Assembly: GCF_000003815.2 (NCBI RefSeq)
Contig: NC_049990.1
Location: 19,947,279 to 20,011,278, forward strand
Source: Branchiostoma floridae
Lineage: Eukaryota; Chordata; Leptocardii; Amphioxiformes; Branchiostomatidae
Direction of reading: 5' to 3'
DNA: 64,000 bases
The position numbers and the translations under genes are program-made. Below, in pieces: positions 1 through 11,671 of this stretch. The notes under the pieces are model-generated. The model saw only the letters and a program-made list of their open reading frames with translations. It was not told the origin of the DNA and searched no databases. The first letter of the stretch is position 1. Each line of letters opens with the position of its first letter.

Positions 1-477
1 AACGGATATAGGTTACTCCACGGATAAAGGTGAACTAGCGTTATGCCAAGCAGATCGATCTGGAACAAAGACGGTATCCCACTGCTAAACAGTATCCAGC
101 TGGCCCCCAAGATCTGCATGCAGTCGGTTAGAACAAAGGCTGTTAACATTCAATTATTACCTAGTCAACATGTGCATTCTGAGTAGATTTTAACTTCCAT
201 CCTTCCTCTTTGCGGCTAAACTCCCACAGGGATTTGCGCGGGTCACTGACTTTGTACCCCAACATATAAATTACTCTGAAAAGAAATTAGCACCACGAGT
301 ATTTGTATTGTTGTTGATATATCCACGAGGAGAGCAACATCAATATTTTTGAATAACATTATTATCCTCCCTGATTGAGTACATGTAGCCACGGGCTAGT
401 CGGACACTATTTAGCCATTGGATAAGCCAAAACAGGTATGTTTTGGGATTAGAAGCCCATGAAACGATAGTATGGCC
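1..477. other. Flank downstream of the sulfotransferase-like gene; nothing recognised
   Basis: No convincing exon, RNA gene or repeat was seen. It is the 3' flank or 3' UTR of the minus-strand gene that ends at 478. No clear AATAAA signal was found on the minus strand near the stop codon. Confidence 0.5.
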
Positions 478-2255
478 TTACTTTGCAGATATAATGGTTC
501 CTGCTTGGCTGTCTTCAACCAAAGCTCTCTTGATCTTATCCATGTCTTCTCCGGAGTCCTGTGGACTCCACTTCAAGCCGAGCTTCTTCATGAGTAGACG
601 GAACGTCTTCTCTTTGTTGTTGACGAGAGCTGAGTAGTGGATGACAGCGTGGAAGAAATACCCAGGTTGTTTCCTCTGAAGATCGGCGGCGCACTGCATC
701 ACACCGACCCACGTCGTGCACAGGTCAAAGAAGCCCGAGCCACGATGGCGGACCGGCGAGAACTTCTGGTCATCTCCGAAACATTGCAAGTGGTTAACTG
801 ATGGAACCAAAAGCTTCCCCAAACCAAGGCGTACCGTAACCCAATAAGCCACGTAAAGTAAATATCTTTCATTGAGGAAGGCTCGACTTATCGATTCTGT
901 AACTTCCAGTCCATTTCTGTACATGAAAACATTCTTGGCAGACGGGAAGGCGCGAGCCATCAGGTCAGCCATGAGGATGACGTCAGGCCTGAACTTGTAG
1001 AAAATTATGTCACGATGACGTGGATCTGACGTCACGAGGTTGTAGTTCAGCAAGGTGAGTACGTTCCTCAGAAGACCAATGGTAGACTCTTCATTTGACA
1101 GAGACGTATGACAGCTGTGATGGGGTGGAGTCTGCCCATGTTGAAAGGACCGCTTGAGCCGGAGGAGAGCCATGTTGATGACAGAGAACACCTCAGGCTC
1201 GTTTACAGCCTGTGCAACCGATGTAGCCTCTACAAGTCGCGTTACCAGAGTCGAACCACATCGCGCTGTATTGTGTAGAACAGAAACAACACATAAAACC
1301 TGTTTCTTCGTTTTCATTATCGTATTTTGCTACTTTGCATTCAGGAAGACGCTAGTTTGTAAAGCCTTGAAAACTTTTTGGCTAAAATGTATCATGTTAA
1401 ATTGTTTGCATTAAAAAACATGCACTGTTAGATTTAAGCTAAAATACCCATGTTAGGCATGTTGGCCGTTGTCGGAGGGGTAGAGCTCTTCAAAATTAGG
1501 TAGAAATCAATGCACGCTTTTATAAAATCCTTAAAATCTCATTTTTTTATTACTTTTGGGCGGAAAAGGGACAATGGGGCAGTGTAGTCAACTCGATAAC
1601 TTAACAGTGCCACATGCAGAGAAAAACAGGCTGGATAAGGTTAGGTAGTGCCATATAACAGTCAGGGCAGGGGGTTATCCAAAGTGTCTAGAGCACAGAG
1701 TAGCACGGTCTTGGTCCGTCAGATAGAAGGAACGGATACCGAACGGTTGGGGAGGGGGTAAGATGTAACGATGTTTAAAAATTAAATTCCTGTATTTCAG
1801 TCACTGTTATTAGCTTAGAGCATTGGACGGTTGCAATAAGAATGTAAACATATAGATTTTGTTCAGTTTATTAAAATACTTGTACAGAGTATATTGACAT
1901 AATAACAAGTACATTTGAAGGTCTGATTTATTAGCTGGACTGTATTTGTTGTCTCACTTCGATTCAAATCAAAAAGAAATAAATGAGATAAGATAAAAGA
2001 AGAGAATCTTGACCCTATTTTTCCAAGACCTTAACCAAAAAAAAGAACTTTTTTGCCAAGCTTTACCTGTCATGAAGATGAAGACTTCCTGCACATGCGC
2101 AACTTGGTCAGCAACAGCGCTCGCCACGTCCTGGAGCCGCTCCAAGGGAACACAGAGAACCTCGGCTGCGTTTCGTCTCTGAGCCTTAAGAAGTTTTTAA
2201 AAGTTCATAAGGTTTAAAAAGCACTGTAGAGCAATTATCATTCTTGAATACACAC

Positions 2256-2298
<43 letters not shown>

Positions 2299-5200
2299 TA
2301 GATAGATAGATAGATATAGATATATGTATATATATATATAAACCGCATGAGGTACACTTCTTTACGACTGGGTTTGTATCCACTATGTCTTCGGCACGGT
2401 ATTAGAAGGCGAAGCCAAATCCTCTCTTTCCACCGCATTGAATTCCCCAACCGAACCCATTTTTTACAGCCGGGTGGAAGGGAATAGGCGTTAAAAGTGC
2501 AAAACATCGGCAGGATGTCAGTCGTTTTGAACTGAGGATCTATGGCGGTTCTGGGCCAGCCGCCATATAGCTTCTCGGACCGGAGTTTCTTTTACGATTT
2601 CGGAGCTAGGCGGACAACCTCAGGCGGAAGGGCAGGGCCATAGTTCCGCTAAGAAACGTAGGACGCGAAAATCAATCAATACGATAGAAAGCCGTTTCCA
2701 GCTTCTTTGCGACAAACATATTGATATCGTCTGTTGCCTGTTCATTTCATGTAGAATACGTTGTGATTTTTTTTACTTTTGGACCCGAAAAGTATAATTT
2801 TTTAACACTTTTTGATCGAAACTACTTTGAAAAAAAACGAATTTTCCAAGGATAACGGCCATTGCGGCAGGAAAGCTACATTCTTCATGTTTTTGAAAAA
2901 GGAAAATAAAAAGAAAGTCATTTGATAACTTTTTTGCAATCTCCGATGACGTAAATTGAAAAAGGAAAATACAAAGAAAGTCATGTGAAAATCTCCGACG
3001 TAAGACGTAAATTCATTGAAAGCGGATGAAAAACGCTGATATTTGGGTCATCAGGCGACAAAACTGCATCACTGTTGCCGCGGAATAATATACAGGCTTC
3101 GCTGGCCGTCCAACTGCACCACGCACAAAAACAATTCAACCCACGGGCTTTTCAGCAAATTCGAAAAATCTATGCTCAGCTATAATGATCACCTAGCAAC
3201 AGGGAGCCAAAGTTAGGGAGACAACTGCACACTTCCGGCCTATTACTCCAACTTTACGCCAACGCCGGTCAGATTTAAACACCGACCCGGAACCTTGAAT
3301 CTAACCGTTCGCCAACACGACAAGGTCGCACAGTATTTATGGGCGACCCCCGTAGACATAAATAGGTCGGGCACAAAATAGGGCGTCGCAGTTCTTGAAA
3401 AGGCATAGAAATTTTTCTGTGCACGTCAGCGAGTCGGAAACTGTGGTAGATAGTAGAGGAATATGTAAGTTTTAAGGCTGTATGAGTTGGGTTACGATGC
3501 TTTTTTGGCTGGGTAGAATTTCGCGCACGAATCCGGTTCCCGCTACTTCCGTGTGTCGGCTGCAGTATGGTGACCTCCGCTGGGGGTCATTTCAAAGTGT
3601 TCTTTCTGGGAAAACGAGCCGACAAACTTATGCTCATTTTCACATATGTTGTAGATTCTACCCTGAACTCCAACATATTGAATTCTTGTTAATTACTTTT
3701 GCACCCTGATATATCTTTTGAGTCGTCGAACCACCTCACTTTGGGGTCCTTAACTATAGAAATCCCCATAGGCGAAAAACTGTGTTCTGCTACCACAACA
3801 CATTCTCAAAAGTATCTGTCAACTAGAGTTCCACGACCTCATATCTTCGCCAAATGGTTTGAATCTTTTCGATTGAAGTAGTTATATTTGCCCAGTTAAT
3901 TATTCAAATAAGACCCTGATTTACATACGTTGTCTCGGTTAATCATCCTCTCTATCCAAGAAAAACAAGTCCGATCCGCGAAGTATTAAAGTCTAATTGT
4001 AGCAGAGAAGGCCATTTGAGTGTTTCCTGATTAATTATGTAAACATGGAACTAATTTGAATGATTTATGTCTAGTAATGTTCACCCTCACTAAGCTTCAT
4101 AATGTTGTAAGTATGAAATTCCCATCATTAACCACTATGGATGTATTATATTTTCTCTTTAACTATGCAAATTTGGCCGTCATCTTCATAATTAGTATCT
4201 ATTACCTATTCTCTCTTTCTCAGTTACATTATATATGTAATTATGTGACAAGTTTGAAAGTCCTATCATGGAATCCAGTGGATTTATATACTTTCCTCAT
4301 TAATATGAAGATTAGCTATTGAATTGCAAAATTAGTATAATATTATGTAAATCATCACTTAGGCTACTTACATACCAAAAATCATGACGATCCTTCAACA
4401 CGCTCATGAGTTATTCTCGTCCAAAGTTTAAAAGGAAATTGGTGCCTGCAGTTCTAAAAATGCCACTAGGGGGTCCAAACTCACAGCACTTACTCTCGCC
4501 CCAAGGGCTATCTACCACTCAAAAATCAATACCACAGCATGTCCAGAACACAAGACATCAAAAATGAAAGTTTTGCTGCAGTACCTTAGGAAGCCGCTAG
4601 GGTGCCCATTATCGTATTTGACCTTCGTGTTCCTTACCCATACCCACCTACTAAATATAATCAGGATCCATTCAAGGCTTCTCGAGTTAATGCTTTCCGC
4701 AATCAAATGGACACACACACTCGGCCCGCTACCGTCCTGACGAAAAAGGCTACGCCAACCATTTACGAACTCGACCTTCCTTTCCGCAACCGCTACTCAA
4801 ATACCAAATATCATGAAAATCCATACACAGCTTCTCGAGTTATATGCTGTTGACCTACATATAAAGACACAACATCATGTCATTGAAAATATAACCTTCT
4901 TGGCGTAGGTAATAAACAAGGAAACATGACAAACCTCACGAAAGAAAGGATGTGCCTTCATAGCCACACCGTCCACGGGTCGGATCAGCACCACCACTTC
5001 TTGTTCCCAGTCTATACTGTAAACAGAAAATTCCTTCCCACGACGAACAAACAGTTGTACCACGTCATGGACCACTGTAGCTTCCCCCACCGGTATGAAG
5101 TCGTTAAGGGAGTTTAGGGGCATGTGGAGCTTCTTTTTTTTCGGTATCACCTTTCGAATGTAAGCCAAAGGTTGCTTTGTCTACGAGAAGGAAACGACAA

Positions 5201-5419
5201 AAGATGTTATATATGTACTGCGTATAACGTTAACCTACATTTCATGTAGCATTATCTTAAATTTCACTCACTGATATACAGAATAAGTCCATGTTTTGCA
5301 TACATTGAAAACCATTTCGTTGTTTTTAACAAAAGCACCTACATATCGCAATGCATGTAAATACATTCACGACTTCTTCACACAACCAAACACATTTGTT
5401 ACATCTTTTCTCCTCTCCC

Positions 5420-5485
<66 letters not shown>

Positions 5486-5644
5486 GGTTTTCTTATTATG
5501 TGATGTGCGCAGATGGTTATTGGCCTAAAAAGAAGACCAACAAACCTTGGGCCACGAGGACGACTGTGTAGTCAGTTGAGAGAGTAGGAAGTAGACTACG
5601 ATAACGACTGCACTTAGAGCTGTAACGGCTGTGAATACATCCAT
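478..5644 (-). CDS. Membrane-anchored sulfotransferase-like protein, four exons, about 416 aa
   Basis: Exons by splice motif and phase: 5644-5546, 5180-4935, 2184-2067 and 1265-478. They join without a frame break into about 416 residues. Exon 1 begins with ATG and encodes a hydrophobic stretch (about residues 5-25) right after the start, which suggests a type II Golgi membrane anchor. The third and fourth exons meet at FMTA-RCGSTLVTRL, a P-loop-like motif of the kind that binds the 5' phosphate of PAPS. About 110 residues later is YRNGLEVTESISRAF (around residues 270-284), with the Arg and Ser typical of the 3'-phosphate loop. Sulfotransferases move sulfate from PAPS to a carbohydrate or other acceptor; the acceptor cannot be told here. 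An AG lying in front of VLCVVS would give the wrong phase. The AG after a pyrimidine-rich stretch, at 1266-1267, fits, and this is why the last exon starts at 1265. Alternative: another P-loop transferase family. Confidence 0.72.
2262..2340. repeat. Compound microsatellite (GA)n-(GATA)n-(TA)n
   Basis: Runs of GA, then GATA, then TA lie in the intron between exons 3 and 2 of the sulfotransferase-like gene. The low-complexity ORFs across it are artefacts of the repeat. The 170 bp on its right resemble the tail of a retroposon read on the minus strand, but only one copy is present, so this is not claimed. Confidence 0.9.
3640..4850. repeat. Degenerate repeated segments in a sulfotransferase-like intron/flank
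   Basis: Several related stretches recur here. The clearest pair are 4651-4692 and 4800-4845, both of the form 'aaatat.atca..atccat' followed by 'cttctcgagtta'. A weaker copy lies at 4372-4420. They look like decayed internal repeats of an interspersed element; its class was not recognised. Confidence 0.45.
5411..5487. repeat. (CT)n microsatellite
   Basis: An almost pure CT dinucleotide run of about 75 bp. It sits in the first intron of the sulfotransferase-like gene and shows as (GA)n on the transcribed strand. Confidence 0.95.
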
Positions 5645-5880
5645 GGTCGCACACAGTCCTTTTCTCCGAAACACCTGATCTTCTACGCAGTGCTGATTAC
5701 AAATAACAGCAACAATCATTTGGGGAAAATTTCATCATGTAGGTTAAACATGTAGACTTCCATATTTATTGCTGCTGCAAAATATCTTGTACATTTATAA
5801 CAACAATTATTCTTGTATATATGACCACATTATCCGTTTGGGACCGCATTTTTGGCAGCAACTTGGCACATCTTAGTTGC

Positions 5881-6155
5881 AGCTAACCTGAAATCCAGTC
5901 TACCGTTGATTGGCCAGGCTACCTTCGAGACAGGAGAGTCTTTCCGCAGCCGAGATAATCTTTAACACCTGGTAGGAGTTTCGCACTGTGGGAGATATAT
6001 TTGCCATCCACAGGGCAAAGTCCTGCCGCGTGAAAATGCTACCGGGTGTGAACGATTACCCCGGCGGCTGATGAGAGCTGCACTGGCCCCTTACAAAGCC
6101 TACACTAACTACGGTAGGCCGTGCCACAAGGAGACTGGATTCCAGGTTAAGCTAC
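5881..6155. mobile_element. MITE-like element with ~18-25 bp terminal inverted repeats
   Basis: The left end TAACCTGAAATCCAGTCT (about 5884-5901) is matched at 17 of 18 bases by the reverse complement of AGACTGGATTCCAGGTTA at 6132-6149. The similarity continues a little further outward (GCTGCAAC and GCTACAGC). The interior of about 230 bp is GC-richer than its surroundings and has no ORF of note. A non-autonomous DNA transposon is the simplest reading; no clear target-site duplication was found. Confidence 0.6.
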
Positions 6156-6525
6156 AGCTTGGATTATTCCCGTTACCTGTCCTAAGGGAGGTGACAGTCG
6201 ACGGTTACCGAAACGTTGGATGTCTAATGTAAGTAGATCATGGTTGTGAAGATAGTGCCTTTTTTATCTCGATGAAACATTCTCCCTTCAAGTTATCGAG
6301 TATTTAGTCTTTGACGTACAGAACAATGACTGTCTGCCTTGAAACAAGGCTAGAATACGATACGGCAGTTTGTTTATAATCAAGCCCTCGTAGAAATGTT
6401 ACACTGTTTAATAACAGTTTATCAAGTATCGAGATGTACATACACGTGTTTTTCTCTCTCAGACAACGCACTGAGAGAGCTCTGGCTACATTTCGTTGTG
6501 GGCTAAAATTACAACCTAATCCATG

Positions 6526-6680
6526 AAAATCTATAGAAGATGGAGTCTTAACCTAAAGAGTGTAGCTGCCCTGTCTTCTCTCCCTGAAAAGAAAGGTCAA
6601 ATGAGATCGACCGTTTGTTTTGCGTGTCCAGAGTTATCTTTGCCGTTTGAATAGGATATCAGGAGTTGCCCACTTATACA
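6526..6680. repeat. Copy 1 of a ~150 bp duplicated segment (decayed)
   Basis: Closely similar to 7848-7996 over its whole length (for example 'aggtcaaa', 'ccgtttgttt', 'gcccactta'). Read on the minus strand this copy has stop codons where the other is open, so it is the decayed copy. Confidence 0.65.
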
Positions 6681-7847
6681 AATATGTAGAGAATACCACA
6701 CGGTAGATTCCGTATCGCGGCAGTAGTATGTTCAGACAACTAGACGACATACATGTTATCATACTACAGCCAAAGCACCACAGCTTGTGGTAATTCAATT
6801 GAGGCCGACCAAAAAAACATCATTATCTGACCCAATGACTTCTACAGTCCCGAAAGGGAGGTGCTCTTCTACTATTCACCACAGTTAACACATCGCAGAC
6901 GTGCACAAGCAAAAGAATCTCTACGACTGGCGCTAGGAGCACTATGTTGTCATCACCTGTGTCTAGGGCGGAGCCCATCCCTATCCTTTTTACCTCCACA
7001 ACCAAAGTCAAGTAGCCATCTTTGTACCTGAGTGTAGTGACAAAACCAATGTAAAGTCAAATTCCAAGGGAACAACGTTCGTCTAGCCAGAATACCAGCA
7101 ATCTAAATTGTAACATCCGGCTATTATATAGTCCGCTAGCCTAGTAACTCGGCTATTTGCCACACGGTAAGTAGGTCAGCAAACATGTGATGATTTTCCA
7201 TTGTTTCTGTGCTTCTATCAAACTACTTTTTCCAAAGAGCCAACATATCAAACACCGAAATTGGTCAATCCGGTACATGGTCAAATGTCGTTTACAGCCG
7301 TTTTTAAACATTCTATGTAGGTTGCAACACAAAATAATGCTCAAATGGTAATTTAGGTTACATGTTAAGCGTAAATGGTGGTAAGGTAACTAGGTCATGG
7401 GAAAAAATGTCGAGTTTCTTGTTACCGTACCAATGTTTGCTAAAACAGTGCAGAGCTATGTGAACAACAATTAAGTCATTTCCATCGTAGGCCTTAGTAG
7501 CGAGTAGTTCCTTACTTCTGAAGGGTTCTGTCGACCGTATGGAACTGTGCAAACAGTAAACAAGTCAATTTGCTATCCTTTGTGTCTCTGTAGCCATAAC
7601 CCGTTCTATGGTCCCCTGATGCAGCTGATATCTGGTTTTATCAATGGAAAAAAGTTGAGCACACATCGTTTTGGGACTTATAGTTCACAGACCCTGAGAT
7701 GATTTGTTCTACTTTCTTCTTTACCGCCTAAATATCAATTTGAACTGAGTATCCGTGAATCCCAGGTGCAGTAGTGGTTAGATATATTCTAATACATATT
7801 CTCCCATAAGTGGACAAGCATATTCTAATACATAGAAATCCGTAAAA

Positions 7848-7996
7848 ATCGATAGAAAATAGAGTCTTTACCTGAAGAGTATAGCTGTCCTGTTGTCTTT
7901 CCCTGGACACAAAGGTCAAAAGAGGCCGTTTGTTTGGCGCGTAAGGTGTTACTAGCTGTTTGGACAAGATATCGGGATCCGCCCACTTATGCAAAG
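7848..7996 (-). repeat. Copy 2 of the duplicated segment; possible orphan exon on the minus strand
   Basis: On the minus strand this copy is open, carries the peptide RPLLTFVSRERQQDSYTLQ, and ends at a good donor (CAG|GTAAAG). It could be an exon of an unrecognised minus-strand gene or part of a repeat. No family was recognised. Around it (6.2-8.4 kb) no other convincing exon was seen. Confidence 0.35.
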
Positions 7997-8410
7997 TGGA
8001 AGTTGCATCATATAGGGCCTTGCATCGTGTTTTGGCGCATTGAAACGCGTGCTTTTTGGGTGCATATGACAATAATGAATTACAACAGGGACCGTATTGT
8101 GGCGTTCCAGAACACCGGAAGTCCGTAAACCGATCGTAATTACCATCACAATCGGTTGTTCCAGGTAACAGGTAGTTTGTTGTTGTTGTTTACCAGTGGC
8201 AAACTGTCGGCGAGAGAAGCAAATCGCGTTTTCTTTCTCTGCGAAGTCACAAACCAGAATCAGTGTCCCTTGTGAAAAGCGATATTTTGATTGAGAATTA
8301 TCCGCGAAAGCTTTTAGTTTCCCTGAGAAACATTAGTATTTCGCTTTATCGATCAAGACGAGAGAGTCTTGTACTAAACCTTTGTGTATCGAAGTACCGT
8401 GTGAGGAAAT

Positions 8411-10620
8411 ATGCAGACCGCTAGAGCGGCGCTAGGCGTCGCCTTGCGGGTCTGTTCCAGAACTGCAGTACCTACATACACTAGACCAGCCGCAGGTAAG
8501 GAATGATAAATGTCGTCTGTGTTTACAACTTTAGCTCTATCAATAGTTGTGTAGCTTCGTTCAAGCATAGTTCATAATCACACAGAATAGGATTCCACTG
8601 TGAATTATTAACGTGGCCGCTGTCAGTGTTAGTGAATGGTTCAAATTTATACTCAACTTCTTAGGCTGAAGAAAAATGTTGTGACACTAATTTCGGTGCT
8701 AACATACAGTTGATGGATAAGGATTCGACCGAGGTGATTTAACAGATTTAGGTTAACAACGTAAGGCTGGTGCGCGTATTTAAACATCATATTGTAATCA
8801 TACAGATGTACTAGTGCCTTGTACACTGTCAAGTATACATGTATTGATAAACTGAACGAAAATGTGAATTGTACTACACTATTTACTACACACAAAAGCC
8901 ACTACTGCAGGTTAACAGCCTTTCCTTAGTTTTGAAGCGTTTGATATGAGAATTGAGGTTTAGTCTTTGTTTTTATTTCTTCTCGACGAGTCCTTTATTA
9001 TTTTGCGGCCCAGGTATGGTGCTTCTGCACACTTCACCACCGCATCCTAGCGGTTCCCAGCAGAACTGCCTCCGTCCGGACATGCCGTACAAGACCGACC
9101 ATGCGGACTGGAGCGGTCTGGACCTGGGGCTCTTCATCGGGGCGGGGCGTTCTTGTCACTGCCGGGCTGTATGAGGTGAGATTCTTTTTCATACTTTATA
9201 CCTCTTTGAATTTAAAAAAAAAAACTGCTTTTTTTTCTGGGTCTGGCTTGCAAGGCGGTTTATCTACAGCTTATTTTGTTTGTCCGATACAGCGTCACCA
9301 ATGCAGTCCTCGCCCCTCACAAAGGAGAGGGCAGACCACGACAAAGCAGCCGTGTCGTCTGAAAATGACGCCATCATGTGTGATGATGACCAGGGGCCGG
9401 CAAACGAGCTGATGACGTCCAACTCCTACATCAGCGACCAGAAGAAGTCACCTTCCGCGTGTCCTCTTGGAGGGGGCCAAGTCTCCGAAGGGAACGCCGG
9501 GAAGGACGACGCTTCTGTGGGGATGACGTCACCTATGACATCACTATTGACGTCATCAACACCTGCGATCTGTCAGATCCCGCTGACGGAGAAAACGCGG
9601 GAAATGACGTCATCGACAGGTTTGGAGAGACAAGTCCTCGGCGCGCTGACTTCACAGAGGCAGAAGTCATCACAGTCATGGCATGTCCCGTTCGGCACGA
9701 GCTTAGCGCTGCTACACGAGAGGTGATCGGATCCACGCCACACGTCACAGACAAGACGGACACTGAGATCAGCTCGGAACAGTTCCTGTCCGAGCGAGAT
9801 TTGTGTGTTTATGTTTATGTTTATTAGTATGTAAAGTAGTAAAGCATCTTTGTTTGGTTATGATTCTAATTTCAATGATTATCTGACCTGCCACCATAAA
9901 TTTCGAGTTTTGAGCATCTTTCTTTCCACTTGTTATAACGAATTAATAAATAATAAAAAATAATATGCATTCAATCGTTTTGGTAAACTTAACTACATTC
10001 TAGGATAACCCTTATAATTATTGTGTAAATACTGGCAAATATATCAATGATGTTTAGAACTTAGAATTTGAACCAACTCTGTAAATAGTACGTCAAACTC
10101 AACAGTTAATTTACTCACGTTTATCTATATATCTGCTTGTACGTGGTAAGTTAATTCCTTTATATCCACTTGTTTGTTTCTTTGTGGTAGGCCTTACAGA
10201 ATTCGCTATACTTTTGTCGTGTCAGTAAAAATTGTATTCTAACTTTCCAGTGACTACGAGAGCGGCCACCTGTCCCAGCACGTACCCGTGAGTCCCCGGT
10301 TGCAGAGGAAGCTGAGATGTGCAGTGCTCTACGCTGATTGGCAGGAAGACAGTTAGTTCTGCCACCGAGATGACGTCACGACCAATCAGAAGGTTCGTTT
10401 CTCCTGGTTCGGGCAGGAAGATGACGACGACCTTGATGACGTCACTGAGGTGAAGGTCTACTGCGCGGTTCTTGAAGGTGTGTGGAGAGAAGAGTGCGGG
10501 TTGGTGGAGAATCACGTGACCAGTGATGGCACGACAGGTGGTGATGACGACATGAAGTCATACTACCCTGGACACGGGCGCATGAACGACATCCAGTCTG
10601 GGTACGAGAACTGGGTCTAA
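8411..10620 (+). pseudogene. Damaged multi-exon gene of unknown family
   Basis: Four exon-like blocks can be placed. 8411-8495 starts with ATG, encodes an Arg/Ala-rich N terminus and has donor GCAG|GTAAGG. 9014-9175 has donor GAG|GTGAGA. The third spans about 9291-9800. The last is 10251-10620 with acceptor TTTCCAG. The lesions are: the frame set by the first two exons hits TGA at 9172-9174, although a one-base shift near 9150 gives a hydrophobic stretch ending at the donor; the third block looks coding first in one frame and then, from about 9510, in another; the last block has an in-frame TAG at 10354-10356 followed by 87 open codons of acidic, tail-like sequence to TAA at 10618. Together these suggest a pseudogene or a poorly assembled allele. 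Product unknown; possibly a short membrane protein with a cytoplasmic tail. Confidence 0.45.
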
Positions 10621-11671
10621 GACGCTTTTAAATCCCCGACATGCCAAATAAGCAAAGTTAGCATAGTTATTCTCCCTAGTCTAGTTAGTTTACTACACGA
10701 CAACTCAAGGAAACAGAAACAAGACTACTAGTATGTATCTTGTCATCATTTAATATAACATGAAATCACAGCATCGTTTGGTCATAATACAAAGGGGTTA
10801 TTGATTCTTATAATGAACTCTTTTAATACTCCTCAAAATTCAATCATAGGTATATATGTTTTTGATGTTAGTAGGACAGCTTACTGTAAAGATCCTAAGA
10901 GCTCCTCTTTTCGTAATCTTAAAAGGAAAGGAATCGTATGAAATATGCTTTATCTTCCACCATGTTTTCTTGCGCACACAAGTAACGTCTTGATACGATA
11001 ATCATACAAATGTAATCTTTGCTACTATATTATACGGTGTCTGTTTAGTAACATAGATTATGTAAGATACAGAAACAGCCATACAACGACTTTTACAAAA
11101 CCATACAACACCTTTTACCAAATAATTGTGAACTCCGCCAAAGCTGCTCAGTGATATATAGTAAGAAAGGCTGGCCAACGAGTCAGCCCGCTGCTAGACT
11201 AGGACATGGAGCGATAAGATATGATGATGATGACAGAAACAGACAAAGGTAATTGGCAAGAGGACAACTACATAATGTCCGGCGTTCGGAATTCATTGTC
11301 ACACAGTTTCATTGTTGCAAAAAAGTTAAATTCGGTGTTCAGTAGATAGAATGACATCAGACATGTTTATCATTCACAATCAGTAAAAAATGATTTAAGA
11401 ACAACCTGTGCCACCCTTGACAAGGAACACAAACCTCAAACTAAAATCAGTATAATGCTATTCATAAGTATACAACCTTTGGGACTGATGTGATGATGTG
11501 ATTCATAAATCCCGGAACGAGTTTATTTCTAATTCAACAACAAAGTTGTCGTACTTTTTGATAATCTTCTTCATCTTTGTCAATATAGCAAAATAGATGA
11601 CAAAATTCCCGTCACAAGCGATTTCTAAGTTTTGCAATAAGAAAAAAATGTACGAGTGCCAGATGTTCTCG
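10621..11671. other. Intergenic, AT-rich; candidate poly(A) signal for the TPR gene
   Basis: No exon or repeat was recognised. On the minus strand AATAAA lies at 11527-11522, about 145 bp after the TPR-gene stop codon, and may be its polyadenylation signal. Confidence 0.4.

Noticed and set aside
2186-2507. Small proteins encoded over the GA/TA microsatellite
   Set aside because: Low-complexity Ser/Leu/Tyr/Ile runs are typical translations of dinucleotide repeats.
9172-9174. Selenocysteine TGA
   Set aside because: No conserved selenoprotein context or SECIS was seen; other lesions in the gene make decay more likely.
10354-10356. Programmed stop-codon read-through at TAG
   Set aside because: The following bases (TTC) are not the CTA-type read-through context and the gene has other lesions.
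9500-10460. Cluster of TGACGTCA motifs as a CREB-controlled enhancer
   Set aside because: Most fall in phase as Asp-Asp-Val codons of an acidic coding region; codon use explains them.
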